64,000 bases of DNA from Streptomyces sp. DSM 110735 (lineage in GTDB: Bacteria > Actinomycetota > Actinomycetes > Streptomycetales > Streptomycetaceae). The DNA is taken from positions 186,001 to 250,000 of the forward strand of contig NZ_JACYHF010000001.1 of NCBI RefSeq assembly GCF_016482685.1, read 5' to 3'. The stretch's first letter is position 1; every line of letters begins with the position of its first letter. A program made the position numbers and the translations under genes. The notes under the pieces are model-generated. The model was not told the DNA's origin, ran no database searches, and saw only the letters and a program-made list of their open reading frames with translations. Positions 1-8,543 of this stretch are shown piece by piece.

Positions 1-787
1 CGGACTTGAGCCGCTCCTCGAACTCGCCGCGGTACTTGGCGCCCGCGACCATCGCGCCGAGGTCCAGCGAGACCAGGCGCTTGTTCTTCAGGGACTCGGG
101 GACGTCGCCCTTGACGATGCGCTGGGCCAGCCCCTCGACCACGGCGGTCTTGCCGACGCCCGGCTCGCCGATGAGGACGGGGTTGTTCTTCGTACGGCGG
201 CTCAGCACCTGCACGACCCGGCGGATCTCGTGGTCCCGGCCGATGACCGGGTCCAGGCGACCCTCGCGGGCGGCGGCGGTGAAGTCGGTGCCGAACTTCT
301 CCAGGGCCTTGTACTGGCCCTCGGGGTCGGCAGTGGTCACGCGGCGTCCTCCCCTGGCCTTCTGGAAGGCCCCTTGCAGCTTCTTCGCGTCGGCGCCCTG
401 CTTCTGGAGCACCTCTCCGGCGGCGCCGCCCTTCGCGGCGATGCCGATCAGCAGATGTTCGGTGGACAGGAACTCGTCCCCGAGTTCCTTGGCCCGCTGG
501 TCCGCGTCCGCGAGGACCGCGAGGAGGTCCCGGCTGGGCTGGGGCGGGGCGACGGTGGAGCCGGTCACGCTGGGCAGCCCGGCGACGACGCGCTCGGCAC
601 CGGTGCGGACGGCGGCCTGGTCGGCTTCGACGGCCGCGAGCAGGTCGGTGATGTTGTCGTTGTCCTGCCCCGCGAGCAGCGCGAGGAGCAGGTGAGCGGG
701 CGTCAGGTCCGGATTCCCCTCGGTCACGGCCCGCTGGCTGGCCGCGTTGATCGCGTCCCGGCTCCTGTTGGTCAGCTCGGCGTCCAC
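1..787 (-). CDS. clpB: ClpB disaggregase, N-terminal part (cut by window edge)
   Basis: Encodes the first ~262 residues of the AAA+ disaggregase ClpB, which works with DnaK/DnaJ/GrpE to rescue aggregated proteins in the cytoplasm. Visible are the double Clp-N domain (about residues 1-145), the linker, and the start of NBD1 with Walker A GEPGVGKT. The rest lies beyond base 1. The start is GTG at 787, preceded by a GAGGAGGAG ribosome site at a good distance. An HspR-type inverted repeat lies just upstream, so it very likely belongs to the same heat-shock regulon as the dnaK operon 6-11 kb away. Confidence 0.97.
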   Translation of the reverse strand, partial: MDAELTNRSRDAINAASQRAVTEGNPDLTPAHLLLALLAGQDNDNITDLLAAVEADQAAVRTGAERVVAGLPSVTGSTVAPPQPSRDLLAVLADADQRAKELGDEFLSTEHLLIGIAAKGGAAGEVLQKQGADAKKLQGAFQKARGGRRVTTADPEGQYKALEKFGTDFTAAAREGRLDPVIGRDHEIRRVVQVLSRRTKNNPVLIGEPGVGKTAVVEGLAQRIVKGDVPESLKNKRLVSLDLGAMVAGAKYRGEFEERLKS

Positions 788-833
788 GTTCGTGTTCTCC
801 TCCTCGACACGTCTCCACTGATGACTTCATCAG

Positions 834-864
834 TGTACACAAACTTGAGCCGGGTGCACTCAAT
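834..864 (-). promoter_or_regulatory. clpB promoter with HAIR (HspR) operator
   Basis: An inverted repeat CTTGAGC-N7-ACTCAAT sits at 844-864 and matches the HspR operator HAIR (CTTGAGT-N7-ACTCAAG) at 12 of 14 positions. On the minus strand a -35-like TTGAGT (863-858) inside the operator is followed after 18 nt by a -10-like TGTACA (839-834). HspR bound here would cover the -35 box. A second small palindrome, CTGATGA-CT-TCATCAG (818-833), lies just downstream of the -10. Confidence 0.85.
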
Positions 865-901
865 TAAGCGGAGGTCGTTTGAGGTTGGTTAGGTTTCGGC
901 C

Positions 902-1300
902 ATGAGCCCCGTGAACGCGGACGAGCCGTACCTCGCCTTCTGGCGCGAACGGCACCTGTGCACCCTGACGACCCTCCGCCCCGACGGCAGTCCGCACGTG
1001 GTCCCGGTGGGCGTCACGTACGACCCCGCCACCCGTGTCGCCCGCGTCATCACCGACGCCGCCACCGCCAAGGCCGCCCACATCCGCGCGGCGGGCTCCG
1101 CCGGTGCCCGCGTAGCCGTCTGCCAGGTCGACGGCCGCCGCTGGGCCACCCTGGAGGGCGTCGCCCACGTGGTCACGGACCCCGCCCGCGTCGCCGACGC
1201 CGTCCGGCGCTACGCGGAGCGCTACGGCCGCACACCCCGGGAGAACCCCACACGGGTGGTGCTGGAGATCGCGGTGGACCGGACACTGGGACACGGCTGA
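902..1300 (+). CDS. PPOX-class F420-dependent oxidoreductase-like protein
   Basis: A 132-residue single-domain protein of the split-barrel pyridoxamine-phosphate-oxidase/FDOR superfamily. It starts with a conserved YLAFWRERHLCTLTTLRPDGSPHVVPVG block, a beta-barrel strand pattern typical of small actinobacterial flavin- or F420-binding oxidoreductases, and ends in VVLEIAVDRTLGHG. The substrate cannot be told from sequence. It is transcribed divergently from clpB and shares the ~114-bp intergenic region carrying the HspR operator, so its transcription could be affected by HspR. The start is ATG at 902; no strong ribosome site is visible. Confidence 0.85.
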   Translation: MSPVNADEPYLAFWRERHLCTLTTLRPDGSPHVVPVGVTYDPATRVARVITDAATAKAAHIRAAGSAGARVAVCQVDGRRWATLEGVAHVVTDPARVADAVRRYAERYGRTPRENPTRVVLEIAVDRTLGHG

Positions 1301-2155
1301 GGGGCGCCTCCGGCGGTTCGGGGGTCTGGCAACGGGGGTATCGCACTGGCCTGCGGACGGCACCGGGGCAGGGCAGGTGAGGGCTACCGGGCAGGACCGT
1401 CGGGGACACCGCTCGGGGTACGCCTTCGCTGCTGCCGTTGGCCGAGGTGGCCGGGGGCGACACCGGGACAGGGCGGGTGACGGCCGCCGGGCCCGTGCCG
1501 TCGGCGACCCCGCCCAGGGCGCGCCTCCGCCGCTGCCGTTGGCCAAGGTGGCCGGGTCGGCGCCGGGCGACGCAGGGCAGAGCCTCGGCAAGCAGCACCG
1601 GTCGACCCTGGCCGAGACAGCAACCAGCACGCCATCGAGCGGCAGAAGCCCGCCCGAGCCGGGGTCGGCCAATTCCGACCGGGGGGCCAGATGCCGTCCC
1701 GGGCCAGGGCCGAGGACGACGGCGACCGGTGGAGACCAGGCCGCCGGAGCGTCGGCCCCGACCTCGGCAGGCGTGAAAGACCCCTCAGCCGCCGGGAGGA
1801 GTGCCGACCGACCTGGGCGCCCGCGAGGGCGCGGTGGATACGCCGGTCGCGGCGCGGTGACCGAGACCCTCGAACGCGTCGGCGCCGGAGGGCGGCCGTG
1901 GTCTCGGGCGGCGGCAGACCGGCCCGCGCGGAAGCGGGGGGGCGGATCTCGGCGGGTCCCGGGGGCAGTCGCCGTACGCCACCCGCGCGCGCAGCCGACG
2001 GGCACGCACCCCCCGTACAACACGTACAACGGCACCCGCCCGCACGACGCCGCGCGGCACCGGCACCCCCGCCCCCGACACCCCGCCGAAACCGGCGATG
2101 AACAGTTTCGGCCAGTTGGCCAGGGGGTGCATACGCCGAAATATCCGCAGAAACT
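1301..2155. other. Gene-free stretch with degenerate repeats
   Basis: About 0.85 kb without a credible gene. Open frames cross it on both strands, but their translations are Arg/Pro/Gly-rich low-complexity sequence with no recognisable domain. It contains imperfect repeats, for example a block beginning GCTGCCGTTGGCC followed by RAGGTGGCCGGG, seen near 1431 and again near 1532, and several GGGCGACxCxGGGCAGxGC variants. It resembles the second repeat-rich spacer at 11.1-12.2 kb. Confidence 0.5.
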
Positions 2156-2196
2156 GCAGCGGCGTCACCGTGTTCAGGTCACGGTGACGCCGCTGC
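2156..2196 (-). terminator. Hairpin terminator after the peptide/Rieske-like operon
   Basis: A perfect 17-bp stem (2156-2172 pairing with 2180-2196) closes a 7-nt loop. It begins 44 bp beyond the stop codon of the minus-strand gene ending at 2240. There is no clear U-tract, as is common in Streptomyces. Confidence 0.75.
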
Positions 2197-2239
2197 GGGG
2201 GGAAGCGCCTGAGCGATCTTTTACGACGGGGGAATCGCG

Positions 2240-2575
2240 TCAGGCACTGCGGGGGGTGGCCGAGATGGTTCTCAGGTCGGCGACCTCCGGGGAGGTGAGC
2301 CGGTGGTCGCGCTGGTCCAGGTTGACGAAGATCATGCCGTACCGGACGGCACACCGCACCGGCTGCGGCGCCCCGCGCGGCTTGCGCAGGCACCGGTAGG
2401 CGCGAACGTCCTCGTCCTCGTCGCGGGTGACCACGACCGGTTCGCCGAACACCGTCACCATCAACGAGTCACCACTGTGGGGGAGAGCGGTGACCAGGTC
2501 GATGAAGTGCCAGCCGGACCGGTAGGCCGTGGCCATCTCTCGCCGGAAGGAACGGTCGTCGGGCGGAGTCGTCAT
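2240..2575 (-). CDS. Small Rieske-like protein lacking canonical cluster ligands
   Basis: A 111-residue protein. Residues ~10-90 follow the layout of the N-terminal Rieske domain of ring-hydroxylating oxygenases: a WHFIDLVTALPHSGD opening, VFGEPVVVTRDEDEDVRAYRC, and GMIFVNLDQ. The usual CxHRG and CxxH ligand motifs are not intact: the first reads C-L-R-K-P-R-G and only one further Cys follows, so cluster binding is doubtful. It starts one base after the stop codon of the upstream peptide gene, so the two are very probably co-translated. A role in processing or sensing of that peptide is only inference. Alternatively it is a plain conserved hypothetical protein. Confidence 0.6.
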   Translation of the reverse strand: MTTPPDDRSFRREMATAYRSGWHFIDLVTALPHSGDSLMVTVFGEPVVVTRDEDEDVRAYRCLRKPRGAPQPVRCAVRYGMIFVNLDQRDHRLTSPEVADLRTISATPRSA

Positions 2576-2576
2576 G

Positions 2577-2789
2577 TCAGGACCAGATACTGTCGTTCGG
2601 CTTGTACACCGTGCCGGCGTCGTCCGCACTCGCCGCATGCGGCGCCACCACGGACCAAATACTGTCCGCCCGTACGTCACTCTTCCCCGCGGAGAGGCCA
2701 CTCAGAGTCCCGAAGGCCACAACGGCGGAGAAGACGGCGACAAACACCGAGCGAAGCATTCTCTTACGCATAGTCGGCTTCGTCCTCAC
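2577..2789 (-). CDS. Small exported peptide with repeated DSIWS motif
   Basis: A 70-residue product with a basic N-terminus (RTKPTMRKRMLR), a hydrophobic stretch (about residues 14-33) and a short mature part. The motif DSIWS occurs twice, once about 13 residues after the likely signal-peptidase site and once at the very C-terminus (NDSIWS-stop). A GTG start at 2789 has a GAGGGGA ribosome site 7 nt upstream; internal ATGs at 2771 and 2759 are alternatives. The gene is followed one base later by the Rieske-like gene. It faces, across a ~110-bp intergenic region, a LuxR-type regulator. The layout suggests a secreted signal or precursor peptide. I do not recognise a named family. Confidence 0.6.
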   Translation of the reverse strand: MRTKPTMRKRMLRSVFVAVFSAVVAFGTLSGLSAGKSDVRADSIWSVVAPHAASADDAGTVYKPNDSIWS

Positions 2790-2903
2790 TTGAAGGTCCC
2801 CTCACTCCCCCGTCGGATAAGACGATGGCTCATTCAGGCACGTCATCGCCACACAATCAGTGCATCATGTTCCTGCATGTTCAGGACCCTGGGGGGTGGA
2901 GAT

Positions 2904-3887
2904 TTGACGCTAAATCCGGCAGATGCGACACATCCCCATGCGCTCACAGAACTGTGCGCCGAGGGAAGGCGGCTGTACGCCACCGCACTGCGCACCGGCC
3001 ACATCGCGCGCGCGGACGCCGAAAAGGCTCCCTGCCTCATGGAATTCGCCCTGCTCCACCCGGATCTGGACGACGCGGACCTGATGCGCCCGGTCGCCCC
3101 CTCCGTCGCGCTGGCCCAGCGGCTCAACCCCATCGAGCGGGAGATCTCCGAGCGCAGACGCACCTCGATAGAGCTGGCGGAGGCGTTCGAGCCGTTCATG
3201 GCGCTCACCGCGCAGGGCGCGACCCCCACCCACTCCATCACCGTCCTGGAGGGACTGGACCGCATCAACGCGGCGCTCGACCTGGCCACCGAACAGTGCC
3301 GCTCCGAGATGCTGACCGTCCAGCCGAGCGCCCGCCACCCCGAGCGCCGCGTCATCGAGGGTCTGGAGCGCGACCGCACCCTGATCGAACGTGGTGTGCG
3401 CATCCGCACCCTGTACCAGCACACCGCCCGCTACAGCCCGGAACGCCTCGCGTACGTCGACCGGTTCGCGGACGGGAAGGTGGAGTACCGCACGATCGAC
3501 GAGCTGGTGGAGCGCCTCGTCATCTGCGACGAGACGGTCGCCTTCATCCCGATACGCGACGACCGCCAGGTCGCCCTGGAGGTCCGCCACCCCGGACTGG
3601 TCCTCTACCTCACCAAGGTCTTCGAGTTCATGTGGAACCGCGCGGTCCCGCTGACCGCGGGGACTCCTTACGAGACCGCGCCCGACGGCATCACCGAGAT
3701 CCAGCACTCCATCGCCAAGCTGCTGGTGGAGGGCCATGTCGACGAGGCCATCGCGCGCCGCCTCGGCATGAACGTGCGCACCTGCCGCGCCCACATCGCC
3801 AAGCTCGCGCAGGCGCTCGGCAGCGGCAGCCGCGCCCAACTCGGCTTCCTGATCGCCCAGTCGGGCATCCTGAACCAGGAGAACTGA
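2904..3887 (+). CDS. LuxR/TrmB-type HTH regulator (paralog 1)
   Basis: About 327 residues. A helical N-terminal region is followed by a PLD/TrmB-like sensor segment (LTVQPSARHPERR, then GVRIRTLYQHTARYSPERLAYVDRF, and DETVAFIPIRDDRQVALEVRHPGL). The C-terminal LuxR-type helix-turn-helix reads LVEGHVDEAIARRLGMNVRT-CRAHIAKL. TTG at 2904 is chosen because it gives the same N-terminal length before the shared HPH motif as its paralog at 3925-4944; ATG at 2877 is in frame but lacks a ribosome site. It is divergent from the DSIWS peptide operon and convergent with its paralog. It likely controls the adjacent peptide operon. Confidence 0.8.
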   Translation: MTLNPADATHPHALTELCAEGRRLYATALRTGHIARADAEKAPCLMEFALLHPDLDDADLMRPVAPSVALAQRLNPIEREISERRRTSIELAEAFEPFMALTAQGATPTHSITVLEGLDRINAALDLATEQCRSEMLTVQPSARHPERRVIEGLERDRTLIERGVRIRTLYQHTARYSPERLAYVDRFADGKVEYRTIDELVERLVICDETVAFIPIRDDRQVALEVRHPGLVLYLTKVFEFMWNRAVPLTAGTPYETAPDGITEIQHSIAKLLVEGHVDEAIARRLGMNVRTCRAHIAKLAQALGSGSRAQLGFLIAQSGILNQEN

Positions 3888-3924
3888 CCCGCCTCCCGCG
3901 CCCCTCACGGCCCCTCTGACCGCC

Positions 3925-4944
3925 TCACGCCTCCCGGTCGAGCCCCGCCGCCGCGGCCGTGCGCGGAGGTCCCTCCAGGCCCGCCTGGGCGATCCGTACG
4001 CCCAACTGGGTACGGCTCGTGGCGCCCAGGGTCTCCGAGAGGCGGGCGATGTGCGCGCGGCAGGTGCGCACGCTGATGCCGAGCCGCTCGGCGATCACCG
4101 CGTCCTGGTGCCCCTCGGCGAGCAGCGCGGCGATGGAGCGCTCGCGGTGGGAGATGCCCTCGATGCCGGTGTCGGGCAGAGCGGCGGTCAGCGGGATCGC
4201 GAGCCGCCACAGCCGCTCGAAGACGGTCACGAGATATTCGACCAGCGCCGGGTGGCGCAGCTCCAGCGCCATCGTGCGGTCGGTGTTGGCCGGAATGAAC
4301 GCCACCGTGCGGTCGAAGAGGATGAGCCGGTCGATCACCTCGTCCAGGCTGCGCGCCTCGACCGCGTCGCCCATCAGCTCCAGATAGGTGAGCAGCCCCT
4401 GCCCGTGCCGGGCGACATGGGTGTAGAGGTCCCGCATCCGGACGCCCCGCCCGCGCAGTTCGAGCGCCCGGTGCAGCCCCTCCGTCAGCTCTGCCTCGCG
4501 CCGGATGCCGCCGGGCTGCACGGTGAGCACCTCCGTGGTGCACGCCTGGGTCGCCGCGTCCATCGCCGCCTGGATGCGGGAGAGCCCGTCCAGGACGCGG
4601 ATCGCGGTGCCCTCGACGGGCGCGGTCCCGGCCGGTTCACGCCCGAGTACGGCGTACCGGTCGAAGGCGGTGACCGCCGAGCCCACCCGGCGACGGCTCT
4701 CGGTGACGTCGTCGTACAGCTCGCGCAGCAGCCGGGACATGACCTCCTGCGGGGAGGTGGGGACCAGCCAGTCCATGTCGTCGGGGTCGGGGTGCAGCAG
4801 GGCCAGGTCCAGCAGACAGGGCACCGGTCCGGCCTCGGCGCGCGGCACCCGCCCCCGGCGCAGGGCGAGGGTGTACACCCGCTCTCCCGGCCCGCACAGC
4901 CGGTCGGCGCCGTGGGGATGCTCCTCCGTCGCGTGCCCGGCCAT
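3925..4944 (-). CDS. LuxR/TrmB-type HTH regulator (paralog 2)
   Basis: A 339-residue paralog of the regulator at 2904-3887, with the same order of parts: helical N-terminus (HPHGADRLCGPGERVYTLAL), sensor region (VLTVQPGGIRREAEL, MRDLYTHVARHGQGLLTYLE, RTVAFIPANTDRTMALELRH) and C-terminal LuxR HTH (LAEGHQDAVIAERLGISVRT-CRAHIARL). There is no phosphoacceptor receiver domain, so the input is likely a ligand rather than a kinase. The two genes converge with 37 bp between stop codons, which suggests an inverted duplication or recruitment of a pair. The ATG at 4944 is used; a GGGGGTGGA stretch lies upstream. Confidence 0.8.
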   Translation of the reverse strand: MAGHATEEHPHGADRLCGPGERVYTLALRRGRVPRAEAGPVPCLLDLALLHPDPDDMDWLVPTSPQEVMSRLLRELYDDVTESRRRVGSAVTAFDRYAVLGREPAGTAPVEGTAIRVLDGLSRIQAAMDAATQACTTEVLTVQPGGIRREAELTEGLHRALELRGRGVRMRDLYTHVARHGQGLLTYLELMGDAVEARSLDEVIDRLILFDRTVAFIPANTDRTMALELRHPALVEYLVTVFERLWRLAIPLTAALPDTGIEGISHRERSIAALLAEGHQDAVIAERLGISVRTCRAHIARLSETLGATSRTQLGVRIAQAGLEGPPRTAAAAGLDREA

Positions 4945-5158
4945 CGACCATTCCACCCCCGGTTGCTGCCACTTCCGCAGCGCAACTATGCGCGGACCCG
5001 TGCGGGTCCGCAACACGGCTCTCCGCGCCCTGGCAGGCGCGGAGTACGGGTATGCCCCGGAATCGCCCGGGCCCCCGGGAGACGGGCCGACGCGGCCGGT
5101 GGGGGCGCCAACCGGCGTGCGCGGCACGGGAGTCGGGAGGGGACCGGGGCGGCCGTGA

Positions 5159-5327
5159 CTAGGGCCTGTCCGGCGGATCTTCGTGGAGCAGCCCGCGGCG
5201 TCTGGTGCGTGCTCTCGGCGTGCGCCCGGATCTCCCTCGTACTGGACGTACTCGGGTGATTCGGGCGTGCGGCGAGAGTGCGTGCCAGGCGTCGCGGGCC
5301 CACGAAGATCCGCCGGACAGGACCTAG
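5159..5327. repeat. 169-bp near-perfect palindromic MITE-like element
   Basis: The two halves are nearly perfect reverse complements, from CTAGGGCCTGTCCGGCGGAT on the left to its counterpart ending AGGACCTAG on the right. The centre (GTAC-TGGA-CGTAC) lies near 5243. Outer ends carry CTAG on both sides, which could be a duplicated target or part of the inverted repeat. No open frame fits a transposase, so it would be non-autonomous. Its right end supplies the TAG stop of the sugar-binding protein gene and it can act as a transcription terminator for it. Confidence 0.75.
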
Positions 5328-6430
5328 TGGAGTCCGGCGGCGGCGCAGGCGGCCTTGTAGTCGGCGGTGCAGATCTCGGAGACCGAGTAGATGCCGTCGG
5401 CGACGACGGTCGACTTGATCTTGCTCTTGGTCAGCGCGCTCACCTGGACGAGCTGGGCGGGGATGTTCTTCTGGGTGGGGCTGTCCACGTGGTCCTGGGT
5501 CAGGGCGTCGAACTGGATGTCCTTGCCCTGCACCTTGGCGACGGCCATCTGCGCCGCCGCCTCCGCCTCGTCCGGGTAGGACTTGTAGACGCTCATGTAC
5601 TGCTCGCCGGTCAGGATGCGCTGCACGGCGTCGAGTTCGGCGTCCTGGCCGGTGATGGGGGGCATCTTGGTGACGCCCGCCGCCTTGAGCGCCTTGATGA
5701 CACCGCCCGCCATGCCGTCGTTGGCGGCGTAGACACCGGCGATGCTCGCCTTGCCGACCTTGTTGATGACCTCGGTCATGTGGGCCTGGGCCAGCTCCGG
5801 CTTCCAGTCCTTGGTGTCGGAGGTGTCCGCGATCGTCACCTTGCCGTTCAGCTCGGAGAGCGCGCCCTCCTTGAACTGCTTGGCGTTGGGGTCGGTGGGC
5901 GAGCCGTTCACCATGACGATCTTGTCGGAGAGACCGGCGCCCGAGCCCAGCGCCTCCAGCAGGGAGCGGCCCTGCACCTCGCCGACCAGCTCGTTGTCGA
6001 AGGAGATGTACGCGTCGATCGGACCCTCGGCCAGCCGGTCGTAGGCGATGACCGGGATGCCCGCCTCCTTGGCCTTCTTCACCTGCGGGGCGATCGCGTG
6101 CGAGTCGACCGCGTCGAGCAGGATGATGTTGACCTTGTCGTCGATCATCCGCTGCATCTGGTCGGCCTGCTTGGAGGCGCTCGCGTCCGCGTTCTGGTAG
6201 TCGACCTTGCCCTTCTTCTTCGTCAGCTCGGCGACCTGCTTCTGAATGATCGGGTAGTCGAACTTGTCGTAGCGGGTGTTCGCCTTCTCCGGCAGCAGCA
6301 GTCCGATGGTGACGTTGTCCCCCATCGTCGGGCTGGCGCTCGCGCCGTCCCCCGCCGCGTTCAGCACGCCGCAGCCGGCGAGCGAGAGGGACATCGTGGA
6401 TACGGCCACGGATATGGCGATACGACGCAT
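5324..6430 (-). CDS. Sugar ABC transporter substrate-binding lipoprotein
   Basis: A 368-residue periplasmic-binding-protein type 1 family member of the XylF/ChvE-like group. A lipoprotein signal (MRRIAISVAVSTMSLSLAGC, lipobox LAGC) precedes the two-lobe fold: VTIGLLLPEKANTRYDKFDYP, IILLDAVDSHAIAPQV, GIPVIAYDRLAEGP, AGVYAANDGMAGGVIKAL and ITGQDAELDAVQRI. Such proteins deliver pentoses or other monosaccharides to an ABC transporter. No permease or ATPase gene is adjacent, so it stands alone here. The ATG at 6430 begins the signal peptide; a TTG at 6457 is in frame without a ribosome site. Its TAG stop lies inside the palindromic element. Confidence 0.88.
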   Translation of the reverse strand: MRRIAISVAVSTMSLSLAGCGVLNAAGDGASASPTMGDNVTIGLLLPEKANTRYDKFDYPIIQKQVAELTKKKGKVDYQNADASASKQADQMQRMIDDKVNIILLDAVDSHAIAPQVKKAKEAGIPVIAYDRLAEGPIDAYISFDNELVGEVQGRSLLEALGSGAGLSDKIVMVNGSPTDPNAKQFKEGALSELNGKVTIADTSDTKDWKPELAQAHMTEVINKVGKASIAGVYAANDGMAGGVIKALKAAGVTKMPPITGQDAELDAVQRILTGEQYMSVYKSYPDEAEAAAQMAVAKVQGKDIQFDALTQDHVDSPTQKNIPAQLVQVSALTKSKIKSTVVADGIYSVSEICTADYKAACAAAGLH

Positions 6431-6790
6431 GCGAGGGCTCACTTCAGGTGCGTTCAAGAGGAGGGGGACACGGAGGTGATGCTTCCGCCCCGGGTGTCTG
6501 AAAAGACAACTTGGAGGCGCTACCCGCCGTCAAGCAATACAACTTAACGAGATGGCAACATCACTCTCCGTCGAGAACGTGAAGAGATCGCGAACCCGTA
6601 CGCCACTCCCTGTAAACCCTGGTCACCGTCTCTTCACCAACTTCCGACCTCCGCCCGCACGTTCTCCACCACTTCCGCACTCCTGACCGAACGAACTCGG
6701 CCAGATGCCGCGCTCTACCGCGTAACATCCTCAACTTACCGCTCGTTGTGGGCAGTTGAGGCGCCGGGTACGCCTGAGGGACCGGGTACG
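6431..6790. other. Intergenic region upstream of the sugar-binding protein gene
   Basis: About 360 bp without a gene between the sugar-binding protein gene and the hspR terminator. It is somewhat AT-richer than its surroundings (CAATACAACTTAACGAGATG near 6535), as expected for a promoter. Several TTGxxx-like boxes occur on the minus strand, but no single promoter or operator stands out. Confidence 0.4.
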
Positions 6791-6831
6791 CCGAAGGGGC
6801 CGGGAGGATGTGCTCCTCCCGGCCCCTTCGG
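6791..6831 (-). terminator. Terminator of the dnaK-grpE-dnaJ-hspR operon
   Basis: A perfect 18-bp GC-rich stem (6791-6808 with 6814-6831) with a 5-nt loop lies 24 bp beyond the hspR stop codon. Confidence 0.88.
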
Positions 6832-6854
6832 AGACGGCTGTCGACCGGCGGCGG

Positions 6855-7313
6855 TCAGTCGGCGGACTGCTGACGCTTGGGGCGCCACACGACCAACGCG
6901 CTGCTCTGCTGCACCTCCTGGTACGGCACCAGGTCGCGCCGGTAGGAGGCGTGGACGGCTGCCTCGCGCTGGCGCATCGCGGCCGCCGCGCCGTCCAGGG
7001 CCGACTCCAGCTCCGCGACGCGGGACTGGAGCGCGGCGACCTGGTTCTCCAGTTCGATGATGCGCTTGATACCGGCCAGGTTGATGCCCTCGTCCTGCGA
7101 CAACTGCTGCACCTGACGGAGCAGTTCGATGTCACGGGCCGAGTAGCGCCGACCGCGGCCCGCCGTGCGGTCCGGGGAGACCAGACCGAGGCGGTCGTAC
7201 TGGCGCAGGGTCTGCGGATGGAGACCGGAGAGCTGCGCCGCCACCGAGATGACGTAGACCGGGCTGTCCTCGGTCAGTTCATAAGGATTACGGCGACGAC
7301 CGGGTGTGTCCAT
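6855..7313 (-). CDS. hspR: HspR heat-shock repressor
   Basis: A 152-residue MerR-superfamily repressor. The winged-helix DNA-binding part contains VYVISVAAQLSGLHPQTLRQ-YDRLGLVSPDR and RRYSARDIELLRQVQQLS, followed by a coiled coil (IIELENQVAALQSRVAELES) and a hydrophobic C-terminal tail. HspR binds HAIR repeats with DnaK as co-repressor and controls dnaK, clpB and lon in Streptomyces. It is the last gene of the dnaK operon, 6 bp after dnaJ, giving autoregulation. HAIR sites are visible upstream of dnaK and of clpB in this window. Confidence 0.97.
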   Translation of the reverse strand: MDTPGRRRNPYELTEDSPVYVISVAAQLSGLHPQTLRQYDRLGLVSPDRTAGRGRRYSARDIELLRQVQQLSQDEGINLAGIKRIIELENQVAALQSRVAELESALDGAAAAMRQREAAVHASYRRDLVPYQEVQQSSALVVWRPKRQQSAD

Positions 7314-7319
7314 AGGGGC

Positions 7320-8507
7320 TCAGTCTCCCTTCGCGGCCTCGAACAGCTCCGCCCGCGGGTCCTCGTCCGAGGTCGCCTCGCGATACGCCTCCAGCGCGTC
7401 ACGAGCCTTCCCCGAGAGGTCCTTGGGAACACTCACCTCCACGGTGATCAGCAGATCGCCGTGGCTGCCGTCCTTGCGCGCCGCGCCCTTGCCCCGCGCC
7501 CGCATGGTGCGGCCGTTGGGCGTGCCCGGCGGCAGCTTCAGCGTGACGGCGGGACCGCCCAGCGTCGGCACCCGCACCTCGCCGCCGAGCGCCGCCTCCG
7601 CGAACGTCACCGGGACGGTGACCGTGAGGTTGTCGCCCTTGCGGCCGAAGACCGGGTGGTCGCCCACGTGCACGGTGACGTACAGATCACCGGCCGGACC
7701 GCCGCGCTCGCCGGGGGCGCCCTTGCCGCGCAGCCGGATGCGCTGCCCGTCGGTGACGCCCGCCGGGATGCGGACCTGCATGGTGCGCGAGGAACGCGCC
7801 CGCCCGCTGCCGTGGCACTCCAGGCAGGGGTGCTCCGCCATCAGACCGCGGCCCTTGCAGTCCGGGCACGGGTCGGTGAGCGAGAAGCCGCCGCCCGAGC
7901 CCCGCGCGACCTGTCCGGTGCCGACGCAGGTCGGGCACACGCGCGGCGTGCCGTTCTTGTCGCCGGTGCCCGAGCACGCCTTGCAGGGCTGCTGGGACGT
8001 CATCCGCAGCGGGACCGTCGCCCCCTCGATCGCCTCGGTGAAGCTGAGGGTCACCTCGGTGTCGACGTCCTGACCCCGGCGCGGCTGCGTACGGGTCGTG
8101 CCCGCGCCGCCGCCCCGGTTGAACAGTCCGCCGAAGACGTCCCCGATGCCACCGCCGAAGCCGCCCTGGCCGCCGCCGCCCGCACCCGCGCCCCCGGCGC
8201 CCCCGAAGAGGTCACCGAGGTCGAAGTTGAACTGGCCGCCGCCGCCCGGACCCGGGCGGAAACCGCCGCCTCCGAACAGGGCGCGGGCCTCGTCGTACTC
8301 CTTGCGCTTCTTGGGGTCGCCGAGGACGTCGTTCGCCTCGGAGATCTCCTTGAACCGCTCCTCGGCCCTGGCGTTGCCCTTGTTGGCGTCCGGGTGGTTC
8401 TCGCGGGCGAGCTTCCGGTACGCCTTCTTGATCTCGGCCTCGGTGGCGTCCTTGGGGACGCCGAGGACCTTGTAGAAGTCCTTCTCGATGAAGTCCTTGG
8501 TGCTCAT
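7320..8507 (-). CDS. dnaJ: DnaJ co-chaperone
   Basis: 395 residues with the full DnaJ architecture. A J domain carries the HPD motif (ENHPDANK) near residue 37. Then come a Gly/Phe-rich linker, four zinc-binding CxxCxGxG motifs (CKACSGTG, CPTCVGTG, CPDCKGRG, CLECHGSG), and the C-terminal substrate-binding domains (RIPAGVTDGQRIRLRGKG). It stimulates DnaK ATPase activity. It follows grpE by 36 bp and precedes hspR in the operon. Confidence 0.97.
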   Translation of the reverse strand: MSTKDFIEKDFYKVLGVPKDATEAEIKKAYRKLARENHPDANKGNARAEERFKEISEANDVLGDPKKRKEYDEARALFGGGGFRPGPGGGGQFNFDLGDLFGGAGGAGAGGGGQGGFGGGIGDVFGGLFNRGGGAGTTRTQPRRGQDVDTEVTLSFTEAIEGATVPLRMTSQQPCKACSGTGDKNGTPRVCPTCVGTGQVARGSGGGFSLTDPCPDCKGRGLMAEHPCLECHGSGRARSSRTMQVRIPAGVTDGQRIRLRGKGAPGERGGPAGDLYVTVHVGDHPVFGRKGDNLTVTVPVTFAEAALGGEVRVPTLGGPAVTLKLPPGTPNGRTMRARGKGAARKDGSHGDLLITVEVSVPKDLSGKARDALEAYREATSDEDPRAELFEAAKGD

Positions 8508-8543
8508 CCCCGACGTCCCTCCTTCCTGTCCTTCGTGATTACG

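Noticed and set aside
1377..2399. 340-codon plus-strand frame in the repeat-rich spacer
   Set aside because: No domain, no ribosome site; passes through a terminator and into the antisense of the Rieske-like gene.
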